The position numbers and the translations under genes are program-made. The notes beneath the pieces are model-generated. The model searched no databases and had not been told where the DNA came from. It was given only the letters and a program-made list of their open reading frames with translations. Below, piece by piece: positions 46,028-57,983 of a stretch of 64,000 nt of DNA. The DNA is taken from the NCBI GenBank assembly GCA_963978905.1, contig OZ022261.1:14419475-14483474 (forward strand), in the 5' to 3' direction. Origin of the DNA: Trichostrongylus colubriformis (taxonomy: Eukaryota; Nematoda; Chromadorea; Rhabditida; Trichostrongylidae). How positions within the stretch are numbered: position 1 is the stretch's first letter; each line of letters starts with the position of its first letter.

Positions 46028-46561
46028 TGTCTGTCTGTCTGTCCGCACACCGCATAATGCATTCTTAACTGATCTGCAGCCTGGAGAGGTCGGGCAAGTT
46101 GGAATCGGGTAGGGGCTGACCCAAGCGTACAGAGCACATAAAAACTGAGCCTAGCTCTGCCCACTGTGGACGGGGCTTGCGCGGAAACTGCCTGTGTTCG
46201 AATTCAAGTCCACGCTCAGTTACCAAAAATCAGGCAAGCAAGGAATCCTATACATATATATAAAGCAGGAGTTTGGTGTGTTTGTGTGTGTGTGTGTGTG
46301 TGTGTCCGTCCGTCTGTTACATGCACTCTCAGTTCAACCAGATGTTTGTCGTGTTTGTGTCATCTGTTTGTCACGTTGCACTTTCAGTTCAAACATGGAG
46401 AGGTTGGGCAAGTAAGGAGTGTGTAGGGGTTGACCAAAGTGCACGAGGATCATAACACGAAGATCATAAGAACTAAGCCTAGCCCCGCCCACCGTGAGCG
46501 GGGCTTGCGCAGAAACCGTACACTATATATAAACCAGAAGTTTGGTGTGTTTGTCTGTGTG

Positions 46562-46599
<38 letters not shown>

Positions 46600-46820
46600 T
46601 GTCTGTCTGTCTGTCCGCACACCGCATAATGCATTCTTAACTGATCTGCAGCCTGGAGAGGTCGGGCAAGTTGGAATCGGGTAGGGGCTGACCCAAGCGT
46701 ACAGAGCACATAAAAACTGAGCCTAGCTCTGCCCACTGTGGACGGGGCTTGCGCGGAAACTGCCTGTGTTCGAATTCAAGTCCACGCTCAGTTACCAAAA
46801 ATCAGGCAAGCAAGGAATGG
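45675..46820 (+). repeat. 576-bp tandem duplication (two copies)
   Basis: The unit starts TACATATATATAAAGCAGGA at 45675 and again at 46251. Each holds a (TG)n tract with TCCGTCCGTCTG, a GCCCCGCCCACCGTGAGCGG palindrome, a second TATATATAAACCAGAAGTTT with (TG)n(TCTG)n, and a second palindrome. The copies are nearly identical except for the length of the TG run, so the duplication is recent. The 60-96 residue ORFs here are translated microsatellite. Confidence 0.9.
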
Positions 46821-47023
46821 GCCTGTAGAGGTCGGGCAAGTTAGGGATGGGTTCGGGTAAGCCAAAATACGGGGCACATGAGAGGCAAGTTAGGAATGGA
46901 ATCAAAACCATCCTATTCCTATCATCATCATACTCTACATATCAAGCAGAAGTTTGGTGTGTTTGTTTGTCTGTCTGTGTGTGTGTGTGTCTGTCTGTCC
47001 GCTCACCGCTTAATTTCTATCTC

Positions 47024-47600
47024 GCGTCGCAGCAAAGTTGGGATCCTGAATTTTTAAGGTAATGTAGGGGTGTTAAGGGGACATTAATGGTGAGGGAACG
47101 GAAGTGATAGCAACTGATGAGGGCTGATAAGGAGCCCCGAAAGGCGAATGGCGGGAAATTCATACCTCCCTCGCAGCAGAGCTGGGACCCTGAATTTTTA
47201 AGGTAATGTAGGGGTGGTAAGGAGACGTTAATGGTGAGGGAACGGAAGTGATAGCAACTGATGAGGGCTGATAAGGAGCCCCGAAAGGCGAATGGCGGGA
47301 AATTCATATCTCGCGTCGCAGCAAAGCTGGGATCCTGAATTTTTAAGGTAATGTAGGGGTGGTAAGGGGACGTTATTGGTGAAGGAACGGAAGTGATAGC
47401 AACTGATAAGGGCTGATAAGGAGCCTCGAAAGGCAAATGGTGGGAAATTCATATCTCTCGCAGCAAAGCTGAGATCCTGAATTTTTAAGGTAATGTAGGG
47501 GTGGTAAGGGAACATAAATGGTGAGGGAACGGATGTGATAGCAACTGATAAGGGCTGATAAGGAGCCTCGAAAGGCGAATGGCAGCCGTGTTGTGATGGG
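47024..47600. repeat. 144-bp tandem repeat, four copies (locus 1)
   Basis: The units are anchored on CTGAATTTTTAAGGTAATGT at about 47045, 47189, 47334 and 47476. The long minus-strand ORFs follow the repeat periodicity, not a protein family. The same array is present at 52620-53190. Confidence 0.9.
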
Positions 47601-48700
47601 CCGGTAAGGAAAGGAGGCATTACCTAGGGATACACCGAGGGTACCCATGTCACTCCCACGGTCCAGCGTCTAGAGGTCGGCGCCGAACTGGGCCACCGCC
47701 CTTCGCGAGTTGTCCGAATGGTGGCGTGTCCTGCCGTCTGGGCTCTCCCAGATTTGCCTAAGCCTTTTAAGGGGAGGAGCTTTGGCAGCGTGTTTTACCT
47801 GTCTTTATCTGTTTGCAATCCGCCGCGCAACCTGACCTGACCTCACCAATCGGAACACTTGCACTCCACCCCATTGTTATGATGTCTCAACAGAACTGCT
47901 GTCTGGAAAGGTCGGGCATGTTAGAATTGGGTAGATGCTGACCTAAACGCACAGAGCACATAAGAATTAAGCCTAGCTCCGCCCACTGTGAGCAGGGCTT
48001 GCGCGGAAACTGGCGGTGTTCAAATTTAAGTGCACGCTCAGGTTCCAAAAATCAGGCAGGCTAGGAATGGACCTGTAGAGGTCGGGCAAGTTAGGGATGG
48101 GTTGGAGTAAGCCAAAATGTACGGAGCACATGAGAGGCAAGCTAAAACCAGAAGTTTGGTGTGTTTGTGTGTGTGTGTGTGCATGTGTCCATTTTTGTCA
48201 CATGATCTACTCTCAACTCAATGGCAACGTGGAGAGGTCGGGCAAGTTGGGGATGGGTAGGGGTTGACCAAAGTGTGCGGAGCTCATTAAGGACTAAGCC
48301 TAGCTCCGCCCACCGTGAGCGGGACTTGCGCGGAAATGGTTGAAAAAATCGGCTAAATCAAGAGTGGGCCTGTAGGGATCGGGCAAGTTAAGACTCGGTA
48401 AGGCCTCATCTCAACTGTATCCTGGAGGGTCGCGCGAGTTAGGAGTGGGGAGGGGCTGACCTGAGCGTACAGAGCATGTAAGAACCAAGCCTAGCCCCGC
48501 CCACCATGGGCGGGTCTTGCGCCGAAATCGATGAATAAACGAATTTAGGTCCTCGCTCAGATGTTGGAAATCGGGCAGGTTAGGAAAGAGTCTGTTGAAG
48601 TCGCGCAGGTAAGGACTGGGGAGGGACTGACCAAAGTAAAGGGAACACACAACAAGCAAATAAGGCACGGGCCTGTGGAGGTCGGGCAGGTTAGTATTGG
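47601..48700. repeat. Duplicated flank and start of 247-bp satellite
   Basis: The 47600-48150 segment is repeated almost unchanged at 53190-53765, including TCCAGCGTCTAGAGGTCGGC. From about 47930 the sequence becomes diverged satellite monomers, each with AGCCTAGCTCCGCCCAC and TTGCGCGGAAA. Confidence 0.8.
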
Positions 48701-48701
48701 G

Positions 48702-48931
48702 GGGTGTATATCACTAGGACAAAACCGTCGCGTGGCCGTGTTCGGCACGCGACGGGATGGTGCGAGCCATGCGCGCCGTATTAGTTGAGTCCTGAAGCGA
48801 TTACGCATAGAATGAGGCGTAGAGCACTGTCATCGCTTCAAGACCCATCCAATACGGCGCGCATAGCTCGCACCAACCCGTCGCGTGCCGAACACGGCCA
48901 CGCGACGGTTTTGTCCTAGTGATATACACCC
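48702..48931. mobile_element. MULE-like fold-back element with 9-bp target duplication
   Basis: This 230-bp element has ~80-bp inverted ends (GGGTGTATATCACTAGGACA and on), with about two mismatches. It is flanked by AGTATTGGG on both sides (48693-48701 and 48932-48940). Sister satellite monomers (for example at 49920) carry the uninterrupted GGTTAGGATTGGGTAGG site. A 9-bp duplication and long inverted ends fit Mutator-like non-autonomous elements. It encodes nothing. Confidence 0.85.
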
Positions 48932-48940
48932 AGTATTGGG

Positions 48941-50180
48941 TAGGGACCAAGTGTACGGACCACATGAGTTCTAAGCCTAACTCCGCCCACCATGGGGGGG
49001 GGGGGGGCTGCGCCGAAACCGATGGGTGCTCCAATTAAAGTTCTCGCCTGGGTTCCGAAAATCGGGACGGTCGGGAATGGGACTGCTCAGGTCGTGGGAG
49101 TAAAGAGTGGGTAGAGACTGACCAGATTGTAGGGAGCACACAAGGAGCAGAGCGGGCCTGTAGAAGTTGGGCAAGTTAGGTTAGCGTAGGGGCAAACACA
49201 AGTGTACGGAGCACATAAGTTCTAAGCCTACCTCCGCCCACCATGGGCTGGGCTTGCGCCGAAATCGATGAATAAACGAATTTAGGTCCTCGCTTAAGTG
49301 CAGAAAATCGGGCAAGTTAGGAAAGGGTTGTTGAAGTCGTGCGGGTAAGGACTGGATAGGGACAGACCAAAATGTAGGGAGCACATAAGAAGCAAATCAG
49401 GAACGGGCTGTAGAGGTAGGGCAAGTTAGGATAGCGTAGAGGAAAACATAAGTGTACGGAGCACATAAGTTCTAAGCCTAGCTCCGCCCACCATGGGCTG
49501 GGCTTGCGCCGAAATCGATGTGCACAAACTAAGTCCTCGCCTGTGTGCCAAAAATCGGGAAGGTCAGGAATGGGACTGCTGAGGTCGTGCAGGTAAGGAC
49601 TGGGTAGGAACAGACGAAAGTGTGGGAGCAACAAGAAGCAAGTTAGGAACGGGCCTGTAGAGGTAGGGTAAGTTAGGATAGCATAGGGGCAAACACAAGT
49701 GTACGGAGCACATAAATTCTAAGCCTACCTCCGCCCACCATGGGCTGGGCTCGCGCCGAAATCGATGAATAAACGAATTCAGGTCTTCGCTCAAGTGCTG
49801 AAAATCGGGCAAGTTAGGAAAGGGTCTGTTGAATCGCACATGTAAGGACTGGGGAGGGACTGACCAAAGTGAAGGGCGCACACAACAAGCAAATAAGGCA
49901 CGGGCCTGTGGAGGTCGGGCAGGTTAGGATTGGGTAGGGGTCATGTGTACGGAGCATATAAGTTTTAAGCTTAGCTCCGCCCACCATGGGCGGGGCCTGC
50001 GCTAAAACCGATGGGTACTCAAATTTATTCCGAAAATCGGGAAGGTCAGGTATGGGACTGCTCAGGTCGTGCGAGTAAGACATAGGGACATATCAAAATG
50101 TAGGGAGCACACAAGAAGCAAATTAGGTACGGGTGTGTGGAGGCGGGCAGGTTAGGATTGAGTAGGAGTCAACCCACCAA
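48941..50180 (+). repeat. ~247-bp satellite array with palindromic core
   Basis: CCGCCCACCATGGGC cores occur at 48983, 49234, 49484, 49731 and 49977, spaced 246-251 bp. The interval 48497-48983 is also 247 bp once the 239 bp due to the MULE-like insertion is removed. Each monomer carries AAGTTCTAAGCCTA, TTGCGCCGAAATCGATG and GGGCAAGTTAGG. The minus-strand ORFs of 65-105 residues are satellite translations. Confidence 0.9.
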
Positions 50181-50789
50181 ACTTATGTACTCTGTACACG
50201 TCAGCCCCCTGTGTATAGAGCACATAAGTTCTAACCCTAGCCCTTCCATAATTGCAATATTGGTACCACACTCACAAAGTGACTGTTTGTTCTCGCTTAC
50301 CATTGGGGAGTGGTGTGTTATTATCAGGTGTATCTCTCGGCAGTCAGTTAAGGTCAATGTTTCTTATAGAACTGATACATGCACGTCCTCTCCAAACTTT
50401 TAATCCTCAAAAGTCAACTACTACGGAGCGCCTCAGCGCTCACGATGAGACACCTCCAACTGCTGCCGCTCTGCGATTGTGCCTTACACACTTGGATCAA
50501 CGATGGGAAGGGGGTCTTCTTACTTGGATTTTTTGACCGTTTCGATCCATCTTCCTTACTTTGGTACTACTAAGTGCTTCAATTCTATTTTTGTGTTCGG
50601 ATCGAATCCTGCCTTTCTTTTAAGGGGTTTTGCCTTCAGTGGGAAAGAGGTTACAGATGGGTGTGGTGTCTCCTATTTCAACCAAAGCCGATGATCGTTG
50701 GAGGTTTGCTTACAATATATACAAGCCGCATATTATCCGTTCCCTGCTGCTATGTGCGCTCCCTATACACAGGGCCTATTCCTGCTGCA
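50181..50789. other. Non-repetitive spacer before hairpin array
   Basis: Unique-looking DNA between the satellite and the hairpins. The + strand is open for ~216 codons from 50574, but the frame runs straight into hairpins and TG microsatellite, so I do not call a gene. Confidence 0.45.
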
Positions 50790-50978
50790 ATGCGCGCGAA
50801 GCGCGCATGCGAAAGTCGGCTCGCCGCGCTAGCGGCGAGCCGAGAGTCGCTCCTCACTACAGAGCAGAAAGCCCCAAAGCCACCCTGCCGGGGCGGCGAA
50901 GCCGCCCCTACGAGGATTGGCCGGCGAAGCCGGCCAATCCGAGTCCAGGAGGGTTGGCCGGCGTCAGCCGGCCAACCC
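50790..50978. repeat. Array of five perfect GC-rich hairpins
   Basis: The stems are: 50790-50797/50801-50808 (8 bp, loop GAA); 50817-50827/50832-50842 (11 bp, loop GCTA); 50890-50897/50901-50908 (8 bp, GAA); 50914-50925/50929-50940 (12 bp, GAA); and 50951-50962/50967-50978 (12 bp, GTCA). Hairpins 1, 3 and 4 all end in GCGAAGC. Hairpins 4 and 5 are related to each other (GGATTGGCCGGC and GGGTTGGCCGGC). The array ends 6 bp before the TACATATATATAAAGCAGGA start of the 877-bp duplicated unit. Confidence 0.9.
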
Positions 50979-50984
50979 GACTGG

Positions 50985-51022
50985 TACATATATATAAAGC
51001 AGGAGTTTGGTGTGTTTGTGTG

Positions 51023-51053
<31 letters not shown>

Positions 51054-52738
51054 CCGTCCGTCTGTTACATGCACTCTCAGTTCAACCAGATGTTTGTCGT
51101 GTTTGTGTCATCTGTTTGTCACGTTGCACTTTCAGTTCAAACATGGAGAGGTTGGGCAAGTAAGGAGTGTGTAGGGGTTGACCAAAGTGCACGAGGATCA
51201 CAACACGAAGATCATAAGAACTAAGCCTGGCCCCGCCCACCGTGAGCGGGGCTTGCGCAGAAACCGTACTCTATATATAAACCAGAAGTTTGGTGTGTTT
51301 GTCTGTGTGTGTGTGCGTGTGTGTGTGTGTGTGTGTCTGTCTGTCTGTTCGCACACCGCATAATGCATTCTTAACTGATCTGCAGCCTGGAGAGGTCGGG
51401 TAAGTTGGAATCGGGTAGGGGCTGACCCAAGCGTACAGAGCACATAAAAACTGAGCCTAGCTCTGCCCACTGTGGACGGGGCTTGCGCGGAAACTGCCTG
51501 TGTTCGAATTCAAGTCCACGCTCAGTTACCAAAAAACAGGCAAGCAAGGAATGGGCCTGTAGAGGTCGGGCAAGTTAGGGATGGGTTCGGGTAAGCCAAA
51601 ATACGGGGCACATGAGAGGTAAGTTAGGAATGGAATCAAAACCATCCTATTCCTATCATCATCATACTCTATATATCAAGCAGAAGTTTGGTGTGGTTGT
51701 TTGTTTGTCTGTGTGTGTGTGTGTCTGTCTGTCCGCTCACCGCTTAATTTCTACCTCGCGTCGCAGCAAAGTTGGGATCCTGAATTTTTAAGGTAATGTA
51801 GGGGTGTTAAGGGGACATCAATGGTGAGGGAACGGAAGTGATAGCAACTGATGAGGGCTGATACATATATATAAAGCAGGAGTTTGGTGTGTTTGTGTGT
51901 GTGTGCGTGTGTGTGTGTGTGTGTGTGTCCGTCCGTCTGTTACATGCACTCTCAGTTCAACCAGATGTTTGTCGTGTTTGTGTCATCTGTTTGTCACGTT
52001 GCACTTTCAGTTCAAACATGGAGAGGTTGGGCAAGTAAGGAGTGTGTAGGGGTTGACCAAAGTGCACGAGGATCACAACACGAAGATCATAAGAACTAAG
52101 CCTGGCCCCGCCCACCGTGAGCGGGGCTTGCGCAGAAACCGTACTCTATATATAAACCAGAAGTTTGGTGTGTTTGTCTGTGTGTGTGTGCGTGTGTGTG
52201 TGTGTGTGTGTCTGTCTGTCTGTTCGCACACCGCATAATGCATTCTTAACTGATCTGCAGCCTGGAGAGGTCGGGTAAGTTGGAATCGGGTAGGGGCTGA
52301 CCCAAGCGTACAGAGCACATAAAAACTGAGCCTAGCTCTGCCCACTGTGGACGGGGCTTGCGCGGAAACTGCCTGTGTTCGAATTCAAGTCCACGCTCAG
52401 TTACCAAAAAACAGGCAAGCAAGGAATGGGCCTGTAGAGGTCGGGCAAGTTAGGGATGGGTTCGGGTAAGCCAAAATACGGGGCACATGAGAGGTAAGTT
52501 AGGAATGGAATCAAAACCATCCTATTCCTATCATCATCATACTCTATATATCAAGCAGAAGTTTGGTGTGGTTGTTTGTTTGTCTGTGTGTGTGTGTGTC
52601 TGTCTGTCCGCTCACCGCTTAATTTCTACCTCGCGTCGCAGCAAAGTTGGGATCCTGAATTTTTAAGGTAATGTAGGGGTGTTAAGGGGACATCAATGGT
52701 GAGGGAACGGAAGTGATAGCAACTGATGAGGGCTGATA
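50985..52738 (+). repeat. 877-bp tandem duplication (two copies)
   Basis: TACATATATATAAAGCAGGA starts at 50985 and 51862, and the two units read almost identically through GATGAGGGCTGA. The unit contains the whole 576-bp repeat of 45.7-46.8 kb plus its downstream flank and the beginning of the 144-bp array. The breakpoint has ATA microhomology. This duplication therefore post-dates the copying of the block from 45.7-48.2 kb, or the reverse. Confidence 0.9.
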
Positions 52739-53190
52739 AGGAGCCCCAAAAGGCGAATGGCGGGAAATTCATATCTCGCGTCGCAGCAAAGCTGAGACCC
52801 TGAATTTTTAAGATAATATAGGGGTGGAAAGGGGACATTAATGGTGAAGGAACGGAAGTGATAGCAACTGATAAGGGCTGATAAGGAGCCTCGAAAGGCG
52901 ATAGCGGGAAATTCATATCTCGCGTCGCAGCAAAGCTGGGATCCTGAATTTTTAAGGTAATGCAGGGTGGTAAGGGGACGTTAATGGTGAAGGAACGGAA
53001 GTGATAGCAACTGATAAGGGCTGATAAGGAGCCTCGAAAGGCGAATGGTGGGAAATTCATATCTCTCGCAGCAAAGCTGAGATCCTGAATTTTTAAGGTA
53101 ATGTAGGGGTGGTAAGGGGACATAAATGGTGAGGGAACGGATGTGATAGCAACTGATAAGGAGCCTCGAAAGGCGAATGGCAACCGTGTT
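52620..53190. repeat. 144-bp tandem repeat, four copies (locus 2)
   Basis: CTGAATTTTTAAG anchors lie at about 52655, 52800, 52944 and 53085. The 206-residue minus ORF is periodic repeat translation, not a gene. Confidence 0.9.
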
Positions 53191-53765
53191 GTGATGTGCC
53201 GGTAAGGAAAAGAGGCATTACCTAGGGATACACCGAGGGTACCCATGTCACTCCCACAGTCCAGCGTCTAGAGGTCGGCGCCGAACTGGGTCACCGCCCT
53301 TCGCGAGTTGTCCGAATGGTAGCGTGTCCTGCCGTCTGGGCTCTCCCAGATTTGCCTAAGCCTTTTTAGGGGAGGAGCTTTGGCAGCGTGTTTCACCTGT
53401 CTTTACCTGTTTGCAATCCGCCGCGCAACCTGACCTGACCTCACCAATCGGAACACTTGCACTCCACCCCATTGTTATGATGTCTCAACTGAACTGCAGT
53501 CTGGAAAGGTCGGGCATGTTAGAATTGGGTAGATGCTGACCTAAACGCACAGAGCACATAAGGATTAAGCCTAGCTCCGCCCACTATGAGCAGGGCTTGC
53601 GCGGAAACTGCCGCTGTTCAAATTTAAGTGCACGCTCAGGTTCCAAAAATCAGGCAGGTTAGGAATGGACCTGTAGAGGTAGGGCAAGTTAGGGATGGGT
53701 TGGAGTAAGCCAAAACGTACGGAGCACATGAGAGGCAAGCTAAGACCAGAAGTTTGGTGTGTTTG
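53191..53765. repeat. Segmental copy of 47600-48150
   Basis: Near-identical to the interval after the first 144-bp array, including CCTAAGCCTTTTTAGGGGAG and the following satellite-like text. Homology ends after AGTTTGGTGTGTTTGTGT at about 53767. Confidence 0.85.
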
Positions 53766-56700
53766 TGTTTGACTTCCGCAATTATCCCTCACATTCTTCC
53801 ACCCTTATGCCTCATTTCATTCATTCAATGAACGACGCTCTCTCACACTGCCATCGTCACTTGCCAGATTCTGTTGATATGTAAACACGTCATTGAGCTG
53901 TTCCTTTATGAGCGTAGTTTTGTCTAAGAATAGTTTTCGTTCTCATAATGGAATTCTTACCTTAATATTGAAGTTAACAGCGCAAAGACATGTGGAAGAC
54001 ATGTGTATTTATGCAGGCTATAGTATCTAAACACTATTCACCCACCGGGGTAAATTACATAGCTCACTTTCAATATGTCGTGCACTTCAACATCGATAAT
54101 TATGTGACTTGAAAAAAGTATGACGGATATGAAATGTGCCCTTTCACCAGTCTCAAAGTGCTTTGTGAATTAGAAAATTTTTTTTTTGAAACCCACGCCA
54201 GTGCACATCTGAAAGCGATGTTTTTGTCTGTGAAAGCGTTTCAAGACCCATAAGTAATGTGGGTTTTCACTGACGTGATTGTTTACACTGGTTAAGGGAT
54301 ATTTACAAACCTCGTAGGATGCGGCACACCGAGTTTCTACTGAGTTTTTATGATAGAGGCATTTGGTTAAGTAGGTCCTTTTATGAGATTTGCGCCATGA
54401 TCGATCCGTCCCTGTGGAAAAGCCTGTTACCCACTCAATGGGGTTGTGGTGCGAGAGGCGCCGCTGCGGCTTCTCCGAGTCTGAAAACGCACGCGCGCGA
54501 CATTTCCTGGTTTATCGTGCATCGCGACGGTACATCGGCTCCTTTTGCACGGCTACACTATATGAGAGTAAAGGTGGACATGAACCGTAAATCCTGAATG
54601 TTGTAAAAAACTCGATGGAATTTAACTCCGAATTCGTGGTGGAACTGACACTCAGGACAAATTAGCTGAAAGAAAAATTCATTCGGTGAGTAAAACTTTA
54701 TCTGGATCGTTACCATCTGGTTAATTTCCAATGTTAGCTGTTGTCGACACAGGAAAATTAATTATTTCTGTGTTTTTGTGGTGGTCGTTGTTGCCTAATT
54801 TGTCTCGTATGTCACATCGTATCAGTTTTTCTCAGTACGAGCAGCCGAGGCTTGTTATTGTGCGACAACATCGTAGGCTACTACAATCGCTCCATCGTTG
54901 TTTTGCTCTGTTGCTCCCTTGCATTGAGGTTCCACGATTTCCGCTATCATTCAGCGAATCAGCCTATTCGAACTCTGGCTCTAACCAAATTCACAATCCA
55001 CGATAATTTCCGTCGCCCATCGCTATCAGTAAAGTTTCTGAGGGAGTCAGTGAGCTTAAAAATGAATGCAAAATCGAAGAAAACCTTCAGTAATCCTAGA
55101 CGTTTACTACCAGAATTCCGTCGATCCTACCTTATCAAGATCGATAACGAACATTTTTTTGCGAAGTAGATGCCACCACCGCTCCTCTTATAAAATCGAG
55201 GGTGGGTGTCGGCCATCTTGAAACGGTGGGAATAATCTTTACGAGGGTCCTGTACGCGCATACTAAGTACTTATCCTGGCGCCGCAGTAAAAGGACACTC
55301 TTTGCAGTTGCGGGAGGGGCTATGTGGTCACTGTTGGAGCCAGGAGAGTCAAACTATCGTGAACTGTGCTTTAAGGACCAGTTCAAATTTTCTCATGTTC
55401 AACTTTCAAATGAAATTAATCACACTCATTCATTCACCTAATAGTCACAGTCCACTGACTTGAGATTCAGAATCGTAATGCAGGCAAATGGTCGCATAGT
55501 AAGAGTAACTGCTGTATACCTTCATCAAAGAGCATGTATATAGTGGTTCTCGTGTCAATAAAACACACGCAGACACAAAGCACAAACACAAACAAAAGTC
55601 AAAAATGAATGTAAATCAATAAAATAGTAATAAATAGAAATAAATGAGCAAACAAGTAAGTAAATTATAAAGTTGATTTGCTTCCTCACAAATTATGGTG
55701 TTCTATGTTTGGCTCGTGAGAGGGGAGGGGGAGTAGAGGGAATAATGATTTTTGAGCACTCAGTATTTTTTCTTGCATATTATTTTCAATTATTTTCAGT
55801 TAACTTTTTTGGGGTACTTCAATTTCATGTTTACTTTTGTCCCTGCCTATTTTGTAGGAAATTTCTGACACTTAAAAGTCCATACGCTCACATTTTTATT
55901 TATAATATAATGGAGAAACCGTCCAACATTTATAACTTCTTTCGAAGTGGTTGAAATGGAAAGCCTTGGGTAACAAATAAGTAAACGAATGAGTAGAGAG
56001 ATATAAATAAACCAAACAATAATTAAAAATATAAATAACGCTGGATTAACCTCCCTGTGACAAGGTGAAGTAAGTTTACATGGTGGATTTTCATGAATAG
56101 GTCATCAGCTTTTTCTGAAAAGCTAACAAAAAAATTTATGGTCCTTAGAAAGCCTCCCACTGGTTCGGACATTCTCCCGCGCACGAAATTTGCTTATTTC
56201 ATTGGTGGCAATAGTGAGCGGTTTTATAGATGATGTGGATGATGTGTCGATGTAATGAGGAGAAACGGCGAGGCACTAATTCGTTCTGCGCGCATTACTC
56301 AGGAGGTTAACACAGTTACCTGCTCGAGTCAGGGTCTTTCAAAGAATGAGAATGTATAGTGGAACAAGGCGTGAATCTATGCATTTTTGAACAACAATTC
56401 CTTTCTGATTATAACAGTGTAAATTTCATTTGTTTTCACGTGTTGTTTGTCTATCATAATTCTGATGTGGAAGTAACGCCCTTGTCAAATTCGTAATTCC
56501 GAGCACTGCCATCATTATACGGAAACTGCGTCTACGAAGATCCCGTCCGGTTACTGCTGCTCTATGGTGTTTCTGTGAGAGGCAGTCGAACTGATGTTGT
56601 GCTCGGAATACGTCGTAACCTGATGTTCAGGGCTTAAACATCGAAAAAGCTCTTTCTCAGAATCTGGAAGTCAAAGCGACTCCTGTGGTGTGTAAGAAGT

Positions 56701-57983
56701 GTGTGAATCGTCGATGATCCCTCCATCCACTTTGACTTTTAATGAAATATTACTTCAAGCTTCCAATAATGCCATGAAATAAACTTAGAGGAAGTGCCCT
56801 GCAATAATAAATTTCAATAAAAGTAGATCAGCTAGTGAGATTTGTGCTGAATGTGAACGAAAAACTACTGACAAAGTTAGTGTGGGACTCAAAGAGTGTT
56901 AGTCAAATTAGTGTTTGTCTTTCATGGAAATCTTGTGACCTACTTACCAGTACGACCACTACATAGTAGCTGAACTTATGGCACAGAGACGAATCCATTA
57001 CTTATTTGCTACTCTCCATTTGATCCACGTTGAACGAAGTTATGACCATGCTAAGCGTTGGTCCGTTGTGAAGTGTCAAAAATATGGCCGGTAATGTACG
57101 TCATCCTTATTCTGAAAGAAGCTTTTGAAAAGTCCTCGTAAAGACTGGAGCCTGCATACACTTTCCTGAAGATCTGAAGTGTTTTATACCTCATCGCAGG
57201 AATTTTCACAACTCAGTGATTTCCACAAGCATTCTCACGCGGGTGACAGGGTTATGAGTTGTTTGAGCTGGCCATTGACCCAATGGATATACCGCTCAGG
57301 ACACTTCCAGGTGTCGAGTGAAATTGCCGCTTGAGTACAATCCCAATTTAGCAAAAAGAGGACCGAATACTACCTCCCCCCTCCCCATGAATCCTTACTG
57401 TGCCGTGCTATGTATCCTTATTGTATCCAAAAAGATATTTATTTCACATTTCCTGACAAGGGTTCGCTGTGGAATACCCTTCTGTTTTATCTGCTCATTG
57501 AAAGTTTAGATTCTAGTGCTTACCGCTGACCTCTGCAGGTACTTCCCCCCCCCCCCCTGTCCGCTTGAATATGTCCGCACCCCAACCTGTCGAGGAATCC
57601 TCGGCTCCAGATGCGCCCTGCTGCCGCTAGACGTTCTCACGATTTCGTGGAATGGGTCTAACATATATGAAGCCTGGTTTGGTATTCCTAAAGGGAGAGG
57701 ATAGTGGAGTGTAAGCCATCATTCACATGGTTCATTGAACTGCTCATTATTATCGCTTTTCCGCCATTGCACTGAGCACGCAGCAAATTAGCGCGGCCAA
57801 GCACTAAATTCACTGCATAACCCTATTCTTCAAAGTAATCCTCTCTGTCACTGCTGGATGCACATTCACTTACTTTTTATTGTTAATTTGAAAATGGAAA
57901 GCAACATGGGGGAGCCGGTCTACTACAAGTCAGACTTTTATGGCCCATCAAAAAAGGAGAGTTGAGCACAGCATTCACCACTA
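53766..57983. other. No recognised gene
   Basis: AT-rich unique-looking DNA. ORFs up to ~105 residues (for example 54319-54597, 54852-55169) show no domain. A poly-C tract at 57546 with GAGGAATCCTCGGCTCCAG recalls 10860 and 29228. Confidence 0.5.

Noticed and set aside
45611..46736. Several 60-96 residue ORFs rich in VCVCVC or HTHTHT
   Set aside because: They are translations of (TG)n/(CA)n microsatellite in all frames and repeat with the duplicated units.
47024..53190. Regularly spaced repeats considered as CRISPR
   Set aside because: Units are 144-247 bp with no short direct repeats and unique spacers, and the genome is eukaryotic.
52626..53246. 206-residue minus-strand ORF
   Set aside because: The protein repeats with the 144-bp tandem array; the open frame reflects a repeat length divisible by three in part of the array, not a gene.
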